Source of the DNA: Zea mays
Lineage: Eukaryota; Streptophyta; Magnoliopsida; Poales; Poaceae
NCBI RefSeq assembly: GCF_902167145.1
Contig: NC_050098.1
Span: 78,098,207 to 78,162,206 of the forward strand
Reading direction: 5' to 3'
DNA: 64,000 bases
The notes below the pieces were generated by a model, which saw nothing but the letters and a program-made list of their open reading frames with translations, had not been told where the DNA came from and searched no databases. The translations under genes were made by a program, and so were the position numbers. Below are positions 1-10,142 of this stretch, in pieces. The stretch's first letter is position 1, and each line of letters starts with the position of its first letter.

Positions 1-486
1 TGTGTTTGTTATTGCCGACAGACATGTCTTTGCCGTCGCACATATTCTGGGCGACGTAATTATTGTATCGACAACAAGTCTGTCGCTAAAAGTCTATATG
101 GCGACAAATTGTTTGACGTTGTTCTTTGTGTCCGGTAAAAAAATAATACATGCATACAAATATATTCGAATGAAACAATTAATAAACTGGTTACAATACA
201 CACTTCGAGGCAACTTGAATAATATGTAGCTCAGAATATAAGAAATTTGATTACTAAAAGAGATAGATCCATGACATTGGATCCCCGCATATATTTGTTT
301 GGAACACAATTTGCCTGATGAACATATAAATATAAGTAGTATACATGTTTTTTAAATTTTGAAGTGACCTTTCAGTTCTATTACATGCAAAGGTCTCTAG
401 ATTTATCTAACAAACTAAAATCTCTCCAACAGTTGGGTGTTACCAACAGCCACCATGCATGTGAATAATATTTTCTCACGCACTTC
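1..486. repeat. CACTA subterminal repeat region, left side
   Basis: AT-rich noncoding DNA. The first ~150 bases contain several short motifs (CCGACAG, GGCGACG, TCTGTCGC, GGCGACAA) that match, in either orientation, the subterminal motifs next to the proven CACTA end at 37500-37749. In CACTA elements such arrays bind the tnpA-type protein. From 150 to 486 I see only AT-rich spacer. Confidence 0.6.
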
Positions 487-2000
487 AAGAATCAACTCCG
501 ATCATTTGTGCTTCCAGCACCTTTTCCTGAAGCAGATGTGAACAAAGTTTTCAGAGCTAAGAAAAAAAAGATGACATATAAAGTGACACAGTAGGTAAAT
601 CTGAACTTTTATAAACTGTAAATCTGAATTCATGTGTAACTTTGTTCTAGTCTTAAGTCCTATTGACGGGTTAATTGGTACAATTTGTTTCATACATAGT
701 TTAAATGATAATATTTAACTTAATTCACTTTTCAGTTAATAGCTATGTTCTAGAAGATAGCGATTCTTATAGAGAAAATAGGCAAACTTATATCATTCTG
801 GTTCAGGTTTCAAATGATTGTACTCTGCATCAAACTATAATTCCTAAGTTCATCTTGGCAACCTGATATGGACACCTTATTTCTTTGTATGTGATTTGGA
901 CACAAGCTAATAGGCAAACTTATATAGTATATGCATTGTAATCTAACTCTTGTAATTTATTTCATTCAGTGGTTGGGAAGTAGATATAATGGGAGCTCAA
1001 GCTAAGGACTTTGTAGATGAAACAGAAGATGCTGGTACAGGCTCATTAAGTAGCAGACGTATTGATAGAAGGATCCCTATTCAATGCACGACAATCCGAC
1101 ATTTTGTTCCAATAGAGTCCCCACAAAGGAGATTGAGCAGGTAAACGTGGCCCACCGATCAATGGCATGCACACGTGAACACATTCCTGTTGTGGTCGCA
1201 TGAATTTTCAGCCCATGTTCGGCTTGTTCCTGTATTCCTCCTATTTCTAGTTTTCTTCTCCCTTTTCTTCTGTTTTTCTTACTTTTCAATTTCGAATCCA
1301 GGATTTCAAAAATGAATGCACAATCAAAACAATCAGTATGTGATGCCTGGATTTATTATATATATATATATAATTCGTTCCTGCAAATGCTCAAACTACT
1401 CAACACATACATTAGAGAGATCAGAACGAAATCTCATGTTGACTCTGCTGTCCATGCACCCAGTGGAGGTCCTACTGTCTCTGCTAGCAATGTAGTGGGT
1501 GCTACTGGAAAACACTTGAGCACCCCAGAGCAGTTTATGAAAGCACACAATGCGAGCAAAAAATCATCTAACATCAGAACTGACTTAGGAACTGCCCCTG
1601 ACACAAACCGTCTCTGCTAGCAATGTAGTGGGTGCTACTGGAAAACACTTGAGCACTCCAGAGCAGTTTATGAAAGCACACAATGCGAGCAAAAAATCAT
1701 CTAACATCAGAACTGACTTAGGAACTGCCCCTGACACAAAGTGTGCTGCAATGTATGTTGATAATGATACTCTTAATTAAACCTATCCTCTCTCAAATTT
1801 ACCACAATGAGAATGATGAGCTTCCTGCATATAAGGCCAATAGGGATGAAGCTAAAGATGATCACGGAAGGGAACTTGGCACCAGGGATAGTACCCTTTA
1901 TTCGTGCTCCTAGTGTACATAAAAGCATTGCACCCACTATTCTAGGAGACAATATAGAGAACACTAACATGAGTATTTGGGGATTAGTATGACCAAATGG
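487..2000 (+). pseudogene. Plus-strand exon-like fragments inside the CACTA element
   Basis: Three stretches look coding on the plus strand, opposite to the transposase genes. About 487-590 reads as FKNQLRSFVLPAPFPEADV. About 970-1140 reads WEVDIMGAQAKDFVDETED onward, is preceded by a pyrimidine-rich TTTCATTCAG acceptor-like site and ends at a donor-like AG/GTAAAC. About 1420-1740 is a Ser/Ala/Asn-rich open frame with a 133-bp internal duplication, and a last open patch lies near 1800-1910. I recognise no domain. They could be exons of a captured host gene, as CACTA elements are known to carry, or untranslated or alternative parts of the transposon. No single long frame joins them. Confidence 0.3.
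1477..1742. repeat. 133-bp tandem duplication
   Basis: Two nearly identical adjacent copies (1477-1609 and 1610-1742) begin GTCTCTGCTAGCAATGTAGT and end in a CCTGACACAAA stretch. Because 133 is not a multiple of 3, the duplication shifts the frame of the exon-like segment that contains it. Confidence 0.9.
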
Positions 2001-2700
2001 TCACATGAAGCAAAAACTACACGTTCAAACATGGGGATTAGTATGACCAAATGGTCAGTATGACCAAATCACATACATGGGTCTACACGTTCAGATGTCT
2101 AGATGATTGGCCACATGAAACAAAAACTATACGTTCAGAGGTCTACATGAATTTGCTGTTAGTGCTTTGAGTAATCTGAACTTTGAGTAATATCTATACA
2201 GGTTATGAGCTAATGGAGGTCACAATCCTCCATTACTAATTTGAACATTGAGTAATCTGAACTGTTGGCTGAAAATGAAGGGACAATGTCGACTGAAAAT
2301 ATCTGTACGGAAAATGCTTAAATTTTTGTATGACAGCTTCGGTTTCATGAAGGGAATATATGATATGTATGCCATGTGCCCATGTATGCTTCAATTTCTA
2401 TAGGGAAAATGCTGGCTGAAAATTTATGGAGTGTTCATATGAATTCAAAGTTTCAAATATCAGAAACTGCTAGCTGAAAATGAAGGGAAAATGAAGGGAA
2501 ACTGAAGGGAAAAGGACTGAAAATGAAGAGAAAAGTGTTGCGTAGTTTGCAAAGAAATAATTCTCCACACTTATACACAACTATATATGGGGGGGAGAAA
2601 ATATTTAACGGCTGTTGCAGAACCTTTAGTCAATGTTGATTTTTTGTTACGACTCATCTAAAAATATAAAACATTAGAAGCTAGTTCCATTAATTACATA
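2001..2700. other. Noncoding CACTA DNA with short direct repeats
   Basis: No gene seen. It holds imperfect repeats of GGGGATTAGTATGACCAAATGG (starting at 1979) and of a CACATGAAGCAAAAACTACACG-like motif. It also holds a purine-rich run of CTGAAAATGAAGGGAAA variants around 2465-2535, possibly slippage products. Confidence 0.5.
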
Positions 2701-2719
2701 AATAAAATACAATGTTGTA

Positions 2720-5190
2720 GAATTACCTTGTTCGTTGGCCATGCAACGAGCATAAAAGGGCATCCACCATAGTCTCTACACCTATGTATGGTCGTGGTAG
2801 AGTAGTTTCCCTTTTTAGCACGCGAGTCACAGAAACTTGTGCAAACTCCCTTCCAAGAGGAACATCTCCCACCTTGGTGGTTGGGTCGGTTGAGATAATA
2901 TTTGCTATTGCAACAGGAACTTCTGATCTCATCATAGAATATAATATGACTTCTTTGCCAACCTAATAAAATATGCGAAGTAAGATTGCAAAGCTCAAAT
3001 AATTAAACAAAAATATGAAGTGATAGATGAGAAACTTACAAGATTATCATCTGCATTTTCGGATGATCCATGATTTCTTTGAGGTACCACTGTTGCGATG
3101 TCTCGCCTACGACTTTGCTCTTCAATAGTATTAATGTCTCCATGATTCCTTGAATAACCAATAGTGCTTGCCACACGCCTAATAAGCTGCAAGTCATCTT
3201 CGACCACATTTTGTGAACGGTCATTGCCATTGTTCTCATGTGCCACCTCATCTGACCGGTGCACCATTGAGTTCTAAAGCAAAAAAAGTGTTAGTGAGAT
3301 ACAGGCCATGTCCAGAATTAGACCCATATTGTGAGATAAACGACTAAACATATGCAATATTATATCACCTGTCGAGAATTAGACCCATGTTGTGAAGGGC
3401 TTTCTATATGTTGCACCCCTTGTGCTGCTACCATCATTTGATAAATTTGATCCATTTTTTCTTTCGTCTGATTCATATCCTGTCTTAAGGCTCTAACCTC
3501 TTGCTCAGACAAACTACGAGCTTGCAATGCCATTTGAAGCTTTGTTGATATTTTCATTTGAGTTCCAGGGGTGCCTACATCTTGTGGAGTTGGTCCTAAA
3601 CCTAAACCACGAATACGACCTCTTGGTTCTTTCTCTCCAAAAACATGTGCATATAAATCACCATCTTCAATACTTCTGTCCTTCAATTCTGGCTTCTCAG
3701 CAACAACTTCTTCAAATTTATTGTCAAGAAGACCACATATATATTATCTTGTGTTCACCTATACTTTAGTTATTACAGAAATAAAAAATAAGTATATACT
3801 CACAATGAATATTTCTGCTCCAGGTAGAGGTACAATACCCTTCTTTGTTCTTACGCGTGTGTGTTCTAACATATATTTCATCTCTTCTCGCAGGGCGTCC
3901 TTGTTGCTCGGCCTACAAAAAAATGACTTGTTCCAATAATTGACTAGATTTTTCATAAATGAAACTAATGATTATATAAACTAGTTATTATAATTTTTAC
4001 CAATTCATGCCCCACACGAGCATAACTCTTGCTGTCAGCTGCATGTGACATGGTCAGCTTTGAATGGTTATCTTTACCTCTGTTTGTACGAACCTACAAC
4101 ATAAATACCAATCTATCAAAACTATAATACAAATTCATCCATACAACAATTTAATGAAGGTTTACATCTCAAAAAAGTGATTCAAAACAAATTGGCATGT
4201 ACTTCGGCTTCTGGAGACATCCAATAAGTTATCAACCACTCCCAATCAGATTCTTTCACCCTTTCATCCCTTTTAGCAATAAGCTCTTCAAAACTCAATG
4301 TTTCATCAAAACATTTGTTCTTTAGGCCAGCCTTAAACTCTCTCCACTTTTTTGCTGTAGATTCATCCACCTCATAGTATTCTTGTTTCAACAAAATGCA
4401 GTTGATTACCAAATCTACTGATAATAGGCCAAGCTAAATTAACTCACAGAATCAGATTACCTTCACCTTTGTCCATAACTCGAACTTCTTTTTAGAATCA
4501 ACTAGTCTCCAATCCTCATAAGAAACTGGGATATTTTTCCTCACCAAAGTTCCTATAAAATTACCAAACTCTTTGATGTTCCGACCAACAGGTTGACCAT
4601 ATTCATTAAGGGTAATGCAGATTTTAGGCCCACCACTATTTGAATATATGTTCTTCTTCAAGGTTGGGCCCCTTCCTTTTCTTATATTTTGATGCCCAAC
4701 AGGTGGCTCTACTTATTGCAGGAGATAAAACAGATGAAAACATTTCTTGATAACTATTTTCAAAAGTGGTACAATGAATTTAAAGTTTGTTTGATTGTTA
4801 CCTTCATCGTTGATGGGATATTCGAATTCTTCATAACTATTTTCAGAAGTAATATCCTCATGGTTATCATCAACAATATCTCTTTCAGTCCTTGATCGCA
4901 AAGTAGGACCATTAGTTGAAGGTGCTAATGTCATTGCCTACACTCAAAGAAGTAAAAGCATTCAACATGCATGTTCAAAACATGAACTTATTAAATAGGG
5001 GAATAAATATCCTTGTGTTTCTTATTGGCTCGATCTGATCCATTTGCTTCATTAACCATAGTACTAGGTACATGGAGATTAAGAGATCTCACCCTCTTCA
5101 CATTTTCTTTTATGTTGGCAACCCTTTGTAGTTCATATTCATTGACCTTTGTTTCTTTACCCATTCCTCTTCCTCTTACAAACTTTCCTC
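2720..5190 (-). pseudogene. tnpA-like gene of the CACTA element (plant Ptta/En/Spm transposase family)
   Basis: This is the second CACTA gene, a DNA-binding protein thought to act on subterminal repeats with the tnpD transposase. Minus-strand exon-like segments in order: about 5190-5015, an Arg/Lys-rich start with VNEYELQRVANIKENV; 4934-4800, containing APSTNGPTLRSRTERD; 4661-4452, with GGPKICITLNEYGQPVGRN, a hallmark of this family; 4350-4182, with KKWREFKAGLKNKCFDE; about 4080-4000; 3930-3800, with GRPSNKDALREEMKYMLE; 3730-3360, with KDRSIEDGDLYAHVFGE and a Gln/Lys-rich coiled-coil-like stretch ending in IYQMMVAAQG; 3267-3030; and 2935-2723, with NIISTDPTTKVGDVPLGREF. AT-rich introns separate them. 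Splice sites are approximate. One or more exons may be damaged, and the whole locus is dead as part of this copy. Confidence 0.72.
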
Positions 5191-5275
5191 CTGAATCAAG
5201 ACATAAAGATATTACAATCGCACGTTACAACATAAATGAAACATTTTTGTGTACACAAATATAAACATATCTTAC

Positions 5276-5321
5276 TTGCTAGGTTGGTTTTCGTCAATCA
5301 TTATTCCATCTATATCAGTAC
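5276..5321 (-). pseudogene. 3' remainder of the interrupted tnpD exon
   Basis: A short piece of the tnpD C-terminal exon was left on the far side of the Huck-like insertion. It reads DIDGIMIDENQPS on the minus strand and ends at a good splice donor (GTAAG at 5275-5271). Its frame agrees with the frame ending at 32712, so the insertion alone separates the two halves. The flanking five bases, AGTAC here and AGTCC at 32712-32716, are the insertion's target duplication with one mismatch. Confidence 0.75.
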
Positions 5322-5592
5322 TGTCGGCGTTTCGACCCCGGGGGGGTCCCTGGACCGACGAGTAAATTGTCGCCGCGTGTCTCAGCCCAGATGGGTTGGC
5401 GCGAGACAGAGCACAAAGGGGGAGAAACAGCAAAGGGGAACCCGCGGCCTCCGTGTTGTCCTGCGCCCAGGTCGGGTGCACTTGCAGTAGGGGGTTACAA
5501 GCGTTCGCATGGGAGAGAGAGAGAGAGAGCCTTGTGCGCCAGCCCGTTCTCCCGTGTGGCCAACCCTCTCGTACGAGAGCCCTGGACCTTCC

Positions 5593-5599
5593 TTTTATA
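5593..5599 (-). promoter_or_regulatory. TATA-like box in the Huck-like 3' LTR
   Basis: The minus strand reads CTATAAAAGGAAGG in an otherwise GC-rich LTR. The same box is at 31530-31536 in the 5' LTR. It is the likely LTR promoter core; the start site is not determined. Confidence 0.55.
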
Positions 5600-5896
5600 G
5601 ACGTAAGGAGAGGGCCCAGGTGTACAATGGGGGGTGTAGCAATGTGCTAACGTGTCTAGCAGAGAGGAGCCAGAGCCCTAAGTACATGCCATCGTGGCTG
5701 TCGGAGAGGTTTTGGCGCCCTGTTCATGTGATGTCGTGGTCGTCGGAGGAGCGCTTGAGCCGCCGTCGTCATGGAGCACGCGGGGTGCCATCATTACTTG
5801 TTTACCGGGGCGAGCCAGATGGGACGTCGGTCTTGTTCCCCGTAGCCTGAGCTAGCTAGGGGTAGGGTAATGATGGCCCCCCTGTGACGTGGTCGG

Positions 5897-6193
5897 TCCG
5901 AGCCCGAGGTCGGGCGAGGCGGTGACTCCTCCGAGGTCGAGGTTGAGTCCGAGCCCGGGGGTCGGGCGAGGCGGAGACCGTCTTCCGAGGTCGAGGCTGA
6001 GTCTGAGCCATGGGGTCGAGCGAGGCGGAGTCCATCTTCTGAGGTCGAGGCTGAGTCCGAGCCCTGGGGTCGGGCGAGGCGGAGTCCGTCTTCCGAGGTC
6101 GAGGCTGAGTCTGAGCCCTGGGGTCGAGCGAGGCGGAGTTTGTCGTCCGGCGTCGAGGTTGAGTCCGAGCCCTGGGGTCGGGCGAGGCGGAGC
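5897..6193. repeat. 54-bp tandem array in the 3' LTR (about 5.5 units)
   Basis: Repeats of a 54-bp unit beginning TCCGAGCCCTGGGGTCGGGC. Because 54 is divisible by 3, open frames run through it on both strands without meaning anything. The same array is at 31907-32203 in the other LTR. Confidence 0.9.
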
Positions 6194-6701
6194 TTCCTAT
6201 GGCGCCCGAGGCTGGACATAGCTGCTATCAGCCTCACTCTGTCGAGTGGCACAGCAGTCGGAGCAGGGCAGGCGGCGCTGTTTTCCTGTCAGGTTGGTCA
6301 GTGGAGCGGCGAAGTGACTGCGGTCACTTCGGCTCTGTCGACTGAGGAGCGTGCGTCAGGATAAGGTGTCAGGCGATCCTTGCATTAAATGCTCCTGCGA
6401 TACGGTCGGTTGGCGTAGCGATCCGGCCAAGGTTGCTTCTCCGCGAAGCCTGCCCGAGCTGGGCCTCGGGCGAGTCGAGGGTGCGCCCACTGCTTGAGGA
6501 GACCCTCGGGCGAGGCGTAAATCTGCCTTGGTCTATTGTTCCTGCCCGAGGCTGGGCTCGGGCGTGACGAGATCGTGTCTCTCAGGTGGACGGAGACTTG
6601 ACCGGAATCGCGCCCATCAGGCCTTTGCAGCTTTGTGCTGATGGGGGTTACCAGCTGAGATTTAGGAGTCTTGGGGGTACCCCTAATTATGGTCCCCGAC
6701 A

Positions 6702-6716
6702 GTAGCCCCCGAGCCT
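6702..6716 (-). promoter_or_regulatory. Polypurine tract of the Huck-like element
   Basis: The minus strand reads GAGGCTCGGGGGCTAC directly before the 3' LTR start TGTCGGGG. It is a G-rich plus-strand primer site in the expected place. Confidence 0.7.
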
Positions 6717-7430
6717 CGAAGGGAGTGTTAGTACTCGCTTGGAGGCTTTTGTCGCACTTTTTTGCAAGGGGACCGGCCTTTCTCGGTTGCATTTCGTTCC
6801 GGTGGGTGCGCGCGAGCGCACCCGCTGGGTGTAGCCCCCGAGGCCTCGGAGGAGTGTTTGACTCCTTCGAGGTCTTAATACCTTTCATGATGCTTCGGCC
6901 GGTCTAGTTGTTCCCTCATGCGAACTGGTCGTAGCCCGAGTGCATAGTCAGGTTCCAAGTTCTCGGGCTGGTATGTTGACGCTGCCAACGGTTTGGCCGG
7001 AGCCGGGTTTCCGAGAGCAGCCCCCGAGCCTCCGCAAAGAGCGAGAGGACGGTCAAGGACTGACTTGGCTTTTTTCATACGCCCCTGCGTTGCTTTTCCT
7101 CAAGGAGGAGGGGGGAAAGCGCCATGTTGCCCTCGGAGGGCGCCGAACATGGTGTCTCGAGTGAGTTGCTAACGGGTGATCCGAGTGGACGCCCGTGCCC
7201 CGTTCGATAAGGGTCGGCTAGTGGCCCAGAGGCGCACTCCAAAAGTACCTGCAGGTGATTTGCCGGACCCGGTCCCATTTGATAGGGTCCGAGGGCTCGA
7301 TGCCTTCCTCTGATGGGATTCCGTTACAGAATCGCTCCTGCTGGTCTCAGAAATGTCCTAGGGTACCTAGAGAGCGTAGCCCGAGCCTCGGCCATGTATC
7401 GAACGTACCCAGAGTCATCCCTCGCTCTGC

Positions 7431-7737
7431 GTGCTCTGAGGCGGCTGTCAAACCCTTCGGGGGCCAGCCTACGAACCCCTGATCAGTAGTGGGCGCAGAG
7501 CCCGAGTGGCTTGAGGCGGCTGTCGAACCCCTCCGAGGGGCCAACCTTCGAACCTCTGACCAGTAGGGGGCGCAGAGCCTGAGTGCTCTGAGGCGGCTGT
7601 CGAACCCTTCTGAGGGGCCAGCCTTCGAACTTCTGATCAGTAGGAGGGCTCGGAGCCCGAGTGCTCTGAGGCGACTGTCGAACCCTTCCGAGGGGCTAGC
7701 CTTCGAACCTCTGATCAGTAGGGGGGCTCGGGGCCCG
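7431..7737. repeat. Tandem array of about 80-bp units (about 4 copies)
   Basis: Four imperfect units share CTCTGAGGCGGCTGTCGAACCC, then a GAGGGGCCAGCCTTCGAAC stretch, then CTGATCAGTAGG. Each unit contains a small stem-forming CCTTCCGAGGGG-like inverted repeat. Confidence 0.85.
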
Positions 7738-8617
7738 CTTCCTTCGCGGAGAAGGATCCCTTTCGGAGTATCCCCCTTTCCTGGTCCCTGTAGTAAGAGA
7801 GAGAAAGAGGAAGAGGAAAAGGATACGAAATCGAACGACGTGGCGCACCTTTTTTGACGCGATCATTAAGGCGGAGGTGAAGCATCGCCTGCTTCGCCTG
7901 CCAAAGGTGCCGCCTGTCGTGCCGCAAAGTTAATGCGATGGGACGAGTGGTTCACGGGGCAGCCGTTGTGCGTGCGCGAGCCGTTCGAGGAACGGAACAC
8001 GGGTGTGTCGTCTTCACGCCGTGGGAGAGGGCTCTCTCGCTGTCCCAGGAGGAGACGTGAGCTTGCAGACGACTTGACTGCTGCTTCCGCCCGCCTGCCG
8101 CCGCCATTACTGTCGGCCCATTTCTGGTTGTATCGACCATCGCGCCTTCTCCCACGGCTGACTGACCCGTGACCGATGTGCTCGGTTGGCACTGTTGGGC
8201 CATGCGCAGGGTTGCCTCGAGTCGCGGCACCGGTTCTGCAGTCGAGAAGGCGCGGTACTAGCGCAAGTGGCGGTGTAGTTTCTCGCACGTAGTAACCGGC
8301 GCGCCAGTTACATGACGTGTGGGACTGGGCCTCAGTGCTGGGCGCGTCGAAGTCGAAAGGGTGCGCCCCCTTGATGCGGTTGCATGCCGCCTGCATGGCG
8401 GTCCGCCCTTTCACCCGCTAGTTTGGGCGAAAGTGGAGGAGCGATTGTAACCGCTAGGGAGTTACGCGCACCGCGCGCGGCGGTTTGGCCTATTCTGTCC
8501 TGGGCCGGCTTGCATGGCGCGTGGGACCCATCCCCCGTGTCGTAGGGGGAAGACCTTGGAGCGTGTTGGTGAAGACTTAGTCCACGACGGCTGAGGACGC
8601 AAGTGGGGAGAGTCGCC

Positions 8618-8626
8618 TTTAAAAGG
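8618..8626 (+). promoter_or_regulatory. TATA-like box for an antisense transcript
   Basis: CCTTTAAAAGGAGGG on the plus strand lies about 20 bases upstream of the ATGs at 8643 and 8652, opposite to the retrotransposon's sense. It is a candidate core promoter only. Confidence 0.3.
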
Positions 8627-8642
8627 AGGGTGACCCCCTTGG

Positions 8643-9563
8643 ATGGCAACCATGTCTTCGTATTCTCCTCATGCATCGCGCCCTTCCACCTTCCGAGCCC
8701 CCGGATGGGGAGCGCTCGCGTCGCTTTCGTCTTGTCGTTGTTGGAGGAACACAACTTCGCGGAAGTTGGTACCTTTCAGCCATCGCTCAGCTTCAAGGAT
8801 TTTCATCAGGCAGCCCGGCTGCATCCCCTCGCCGGTGGTCACCCAAGATGGTGACCACCAGTTTGAAGGTGGGGAGAAGCAAGCCGGGCTGCGACCTCTG
8901 CCCCGCCCTTAGCTTCAAGGATGTTCATCATCCTGGCTGGGGCGGAGGCCGGGCTGAGCCGGAGCTCCACCTCCCGCACGGGTCGGCGGGCCACCTCTTC
9001 TTCCAGCTTCTAGGGGTGGGAACCATCCTCCAGATCTGTGGAGGAGGCGCCCTCCAGCCATGCAGGGGAAGGCGAACTGTTGCTGCCCAGCCAGGGTGCA
9101 ACATTCCGTCCTCTGTCCTCGCTTTCGTGGCGAGGACGGGAGTGAGGACCTGCCGGTGCGCTTTGGGGCGGCCGGCGCTCGCTGGTGCGGTCTCGGTGGA
9201 CAGGTGGACGCCGCCGTCAGTGCTGAAGTGGTGGCAGCTGGAGAAAGCTTCTCCACCGTCGGGACCGTCAGCGCCACCTGCGGGCCAACCTCCGGCTCTT
9301 TGGCTTTAATGTTTGGTTCTCGTCCCTTGAGTGGGGACGCGAACGAGAGCCTTTCGGCGGCAGCGTCCGTCCTGGGACCATCGCTGCTGCTGCAGAGGTC
9401 GCTGGTGAGTCGCCCGGAGTTTGTCGCCCCGCAGGCTCTCCGATGTGGAGGTTGTTCATACCCGCAGGGGCGGAACCGGAGTTCCGTTTGTAATGGCACC
9501 TTGAGTGCCGGTGTTTGTTCATTGTGGCTGTCGGGGCTTCAACATCTATGTATTTTGGCGTGA
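8643..9563 (+). CDS. Candidate antisense ORF region in the Huck-like 3' region
   Basis: Several overlapping plus-strand frames are open here: 8643-8912 (89 codons, starting MATMSSYSPHASRPSTFRAP), 8671-9309 (212 codons) and 9060-9563 (167 codons, N-terminal CCCPARVQHSVLCP). The ATG at 8643 follows a TATA-like box at 8618-8626. Antisense genes in the 3' region are known for some Tat-lineage elements such as Grande. I recognise no domain, the region is GC-rich enough to give chance ORFs, and I cannot tell which frame, if any, is translated. An in-frame relation between 8643 and 9060 would need a repaired stop near 8910 or a splice. Confidence 0.3.
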
Positions 9564-10142
9564 AGCCATGTTTTTTCCTCATTTCAAGCACTAGGACTCG
9601 CCTGTCGGCTAGCTGAACCGCTTAACCAAGTGTGAGTTGCCTCATGCGGAAGGTGACGAGTGAGGTATCCGTATCCCAGAGGCGTAGGAGTCCCTCGGCT
9701 CGGTCGGCCTTGCCGCCCGAGGCTTCGCTTAGTTAAAGGAACCCTCGGCCGCTCTGCGATGAGCCGGAGCCAGAGGCAGCGGTGCCAGCACGGACAGAGG
9801 CAGAGTTGGCTCGAAAAGAAGCTTCGTCGGCCAGAGCCTGGCCGAGCTGTCCACTGGCTGGACCAGCGCCAGAGTCAGGTTGCCGAGGCCATGAGCCGGG
9901 CTGATGTCCTCGGGGGACAGCTGGCTGAGGCTACGGATCGGCCGGTCGAGCCGTCTACTCGGGCCGGGTTCCCGGAGGAGACCCTAGCGGCGACAGCCCA
10001 GGCGTGGTGCCGACTGGTTCCTTCGAGGTGGAGATCCTTCGACCGTGTTGCCGTCCGAGGCCGGGTCGGATTCTACCGAAGGTGGGGTCGACGCCGAGGG
10101 TGCTGCTGCTCCCCCACTAATGTCTAATCCTACAGGAACAGT

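Larger units (their letters stand above)
5322..6701 (-). repeat. 3' LTR of the Huck-like element
   Basis: 1380 bp, TGTCGGGG...CGCCGACA on the minus strand. It matches 31265-32711 along its length except for one gap: the segment present at about 31692-31770 in the partner is missing near 5760. It holds a 54-bp tandem array (5897-6193) and a TATA-like box at 5593-5599 (minus, TATAAAAGG). Confidence 0.93.
6717..10142 (-). other. Long 3' untranslated region of the Huck-like element
   Basis: 3.4 kb between the integrase stop (10143) and the polypurine tract, GC-rich, with no sense-strand domain. Tat-lineage elements commonly have such long 3' regions, sometimes with an antisense ORF. It holds a tandem array (7431-7737) and candidate antisense reading frames (8643-9563). 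The rest (6717-7430, 7738-8600, 9564-10142) is full of CCCGAGG/CCTCGGG-rich sequence with many meaningless open frames. Confidence 0.65.

Noticed and set aside
5794..6252. 152-codon minus-strand ORF with an 18-residue repeat (LRLARPQGSDSASTSED-like)
   Set aside because: It is the 54-bp LTR tandem array read in a frame kept open by a period divisible by 3; the plus strand is open as well.
6385..9600. Many long ORFs on both strands in the Huck-like 3' region
   Set aside because: High GC makes stops rare in all frames; only the TATA-associated plus-strand cluster was kept, at low confidence.
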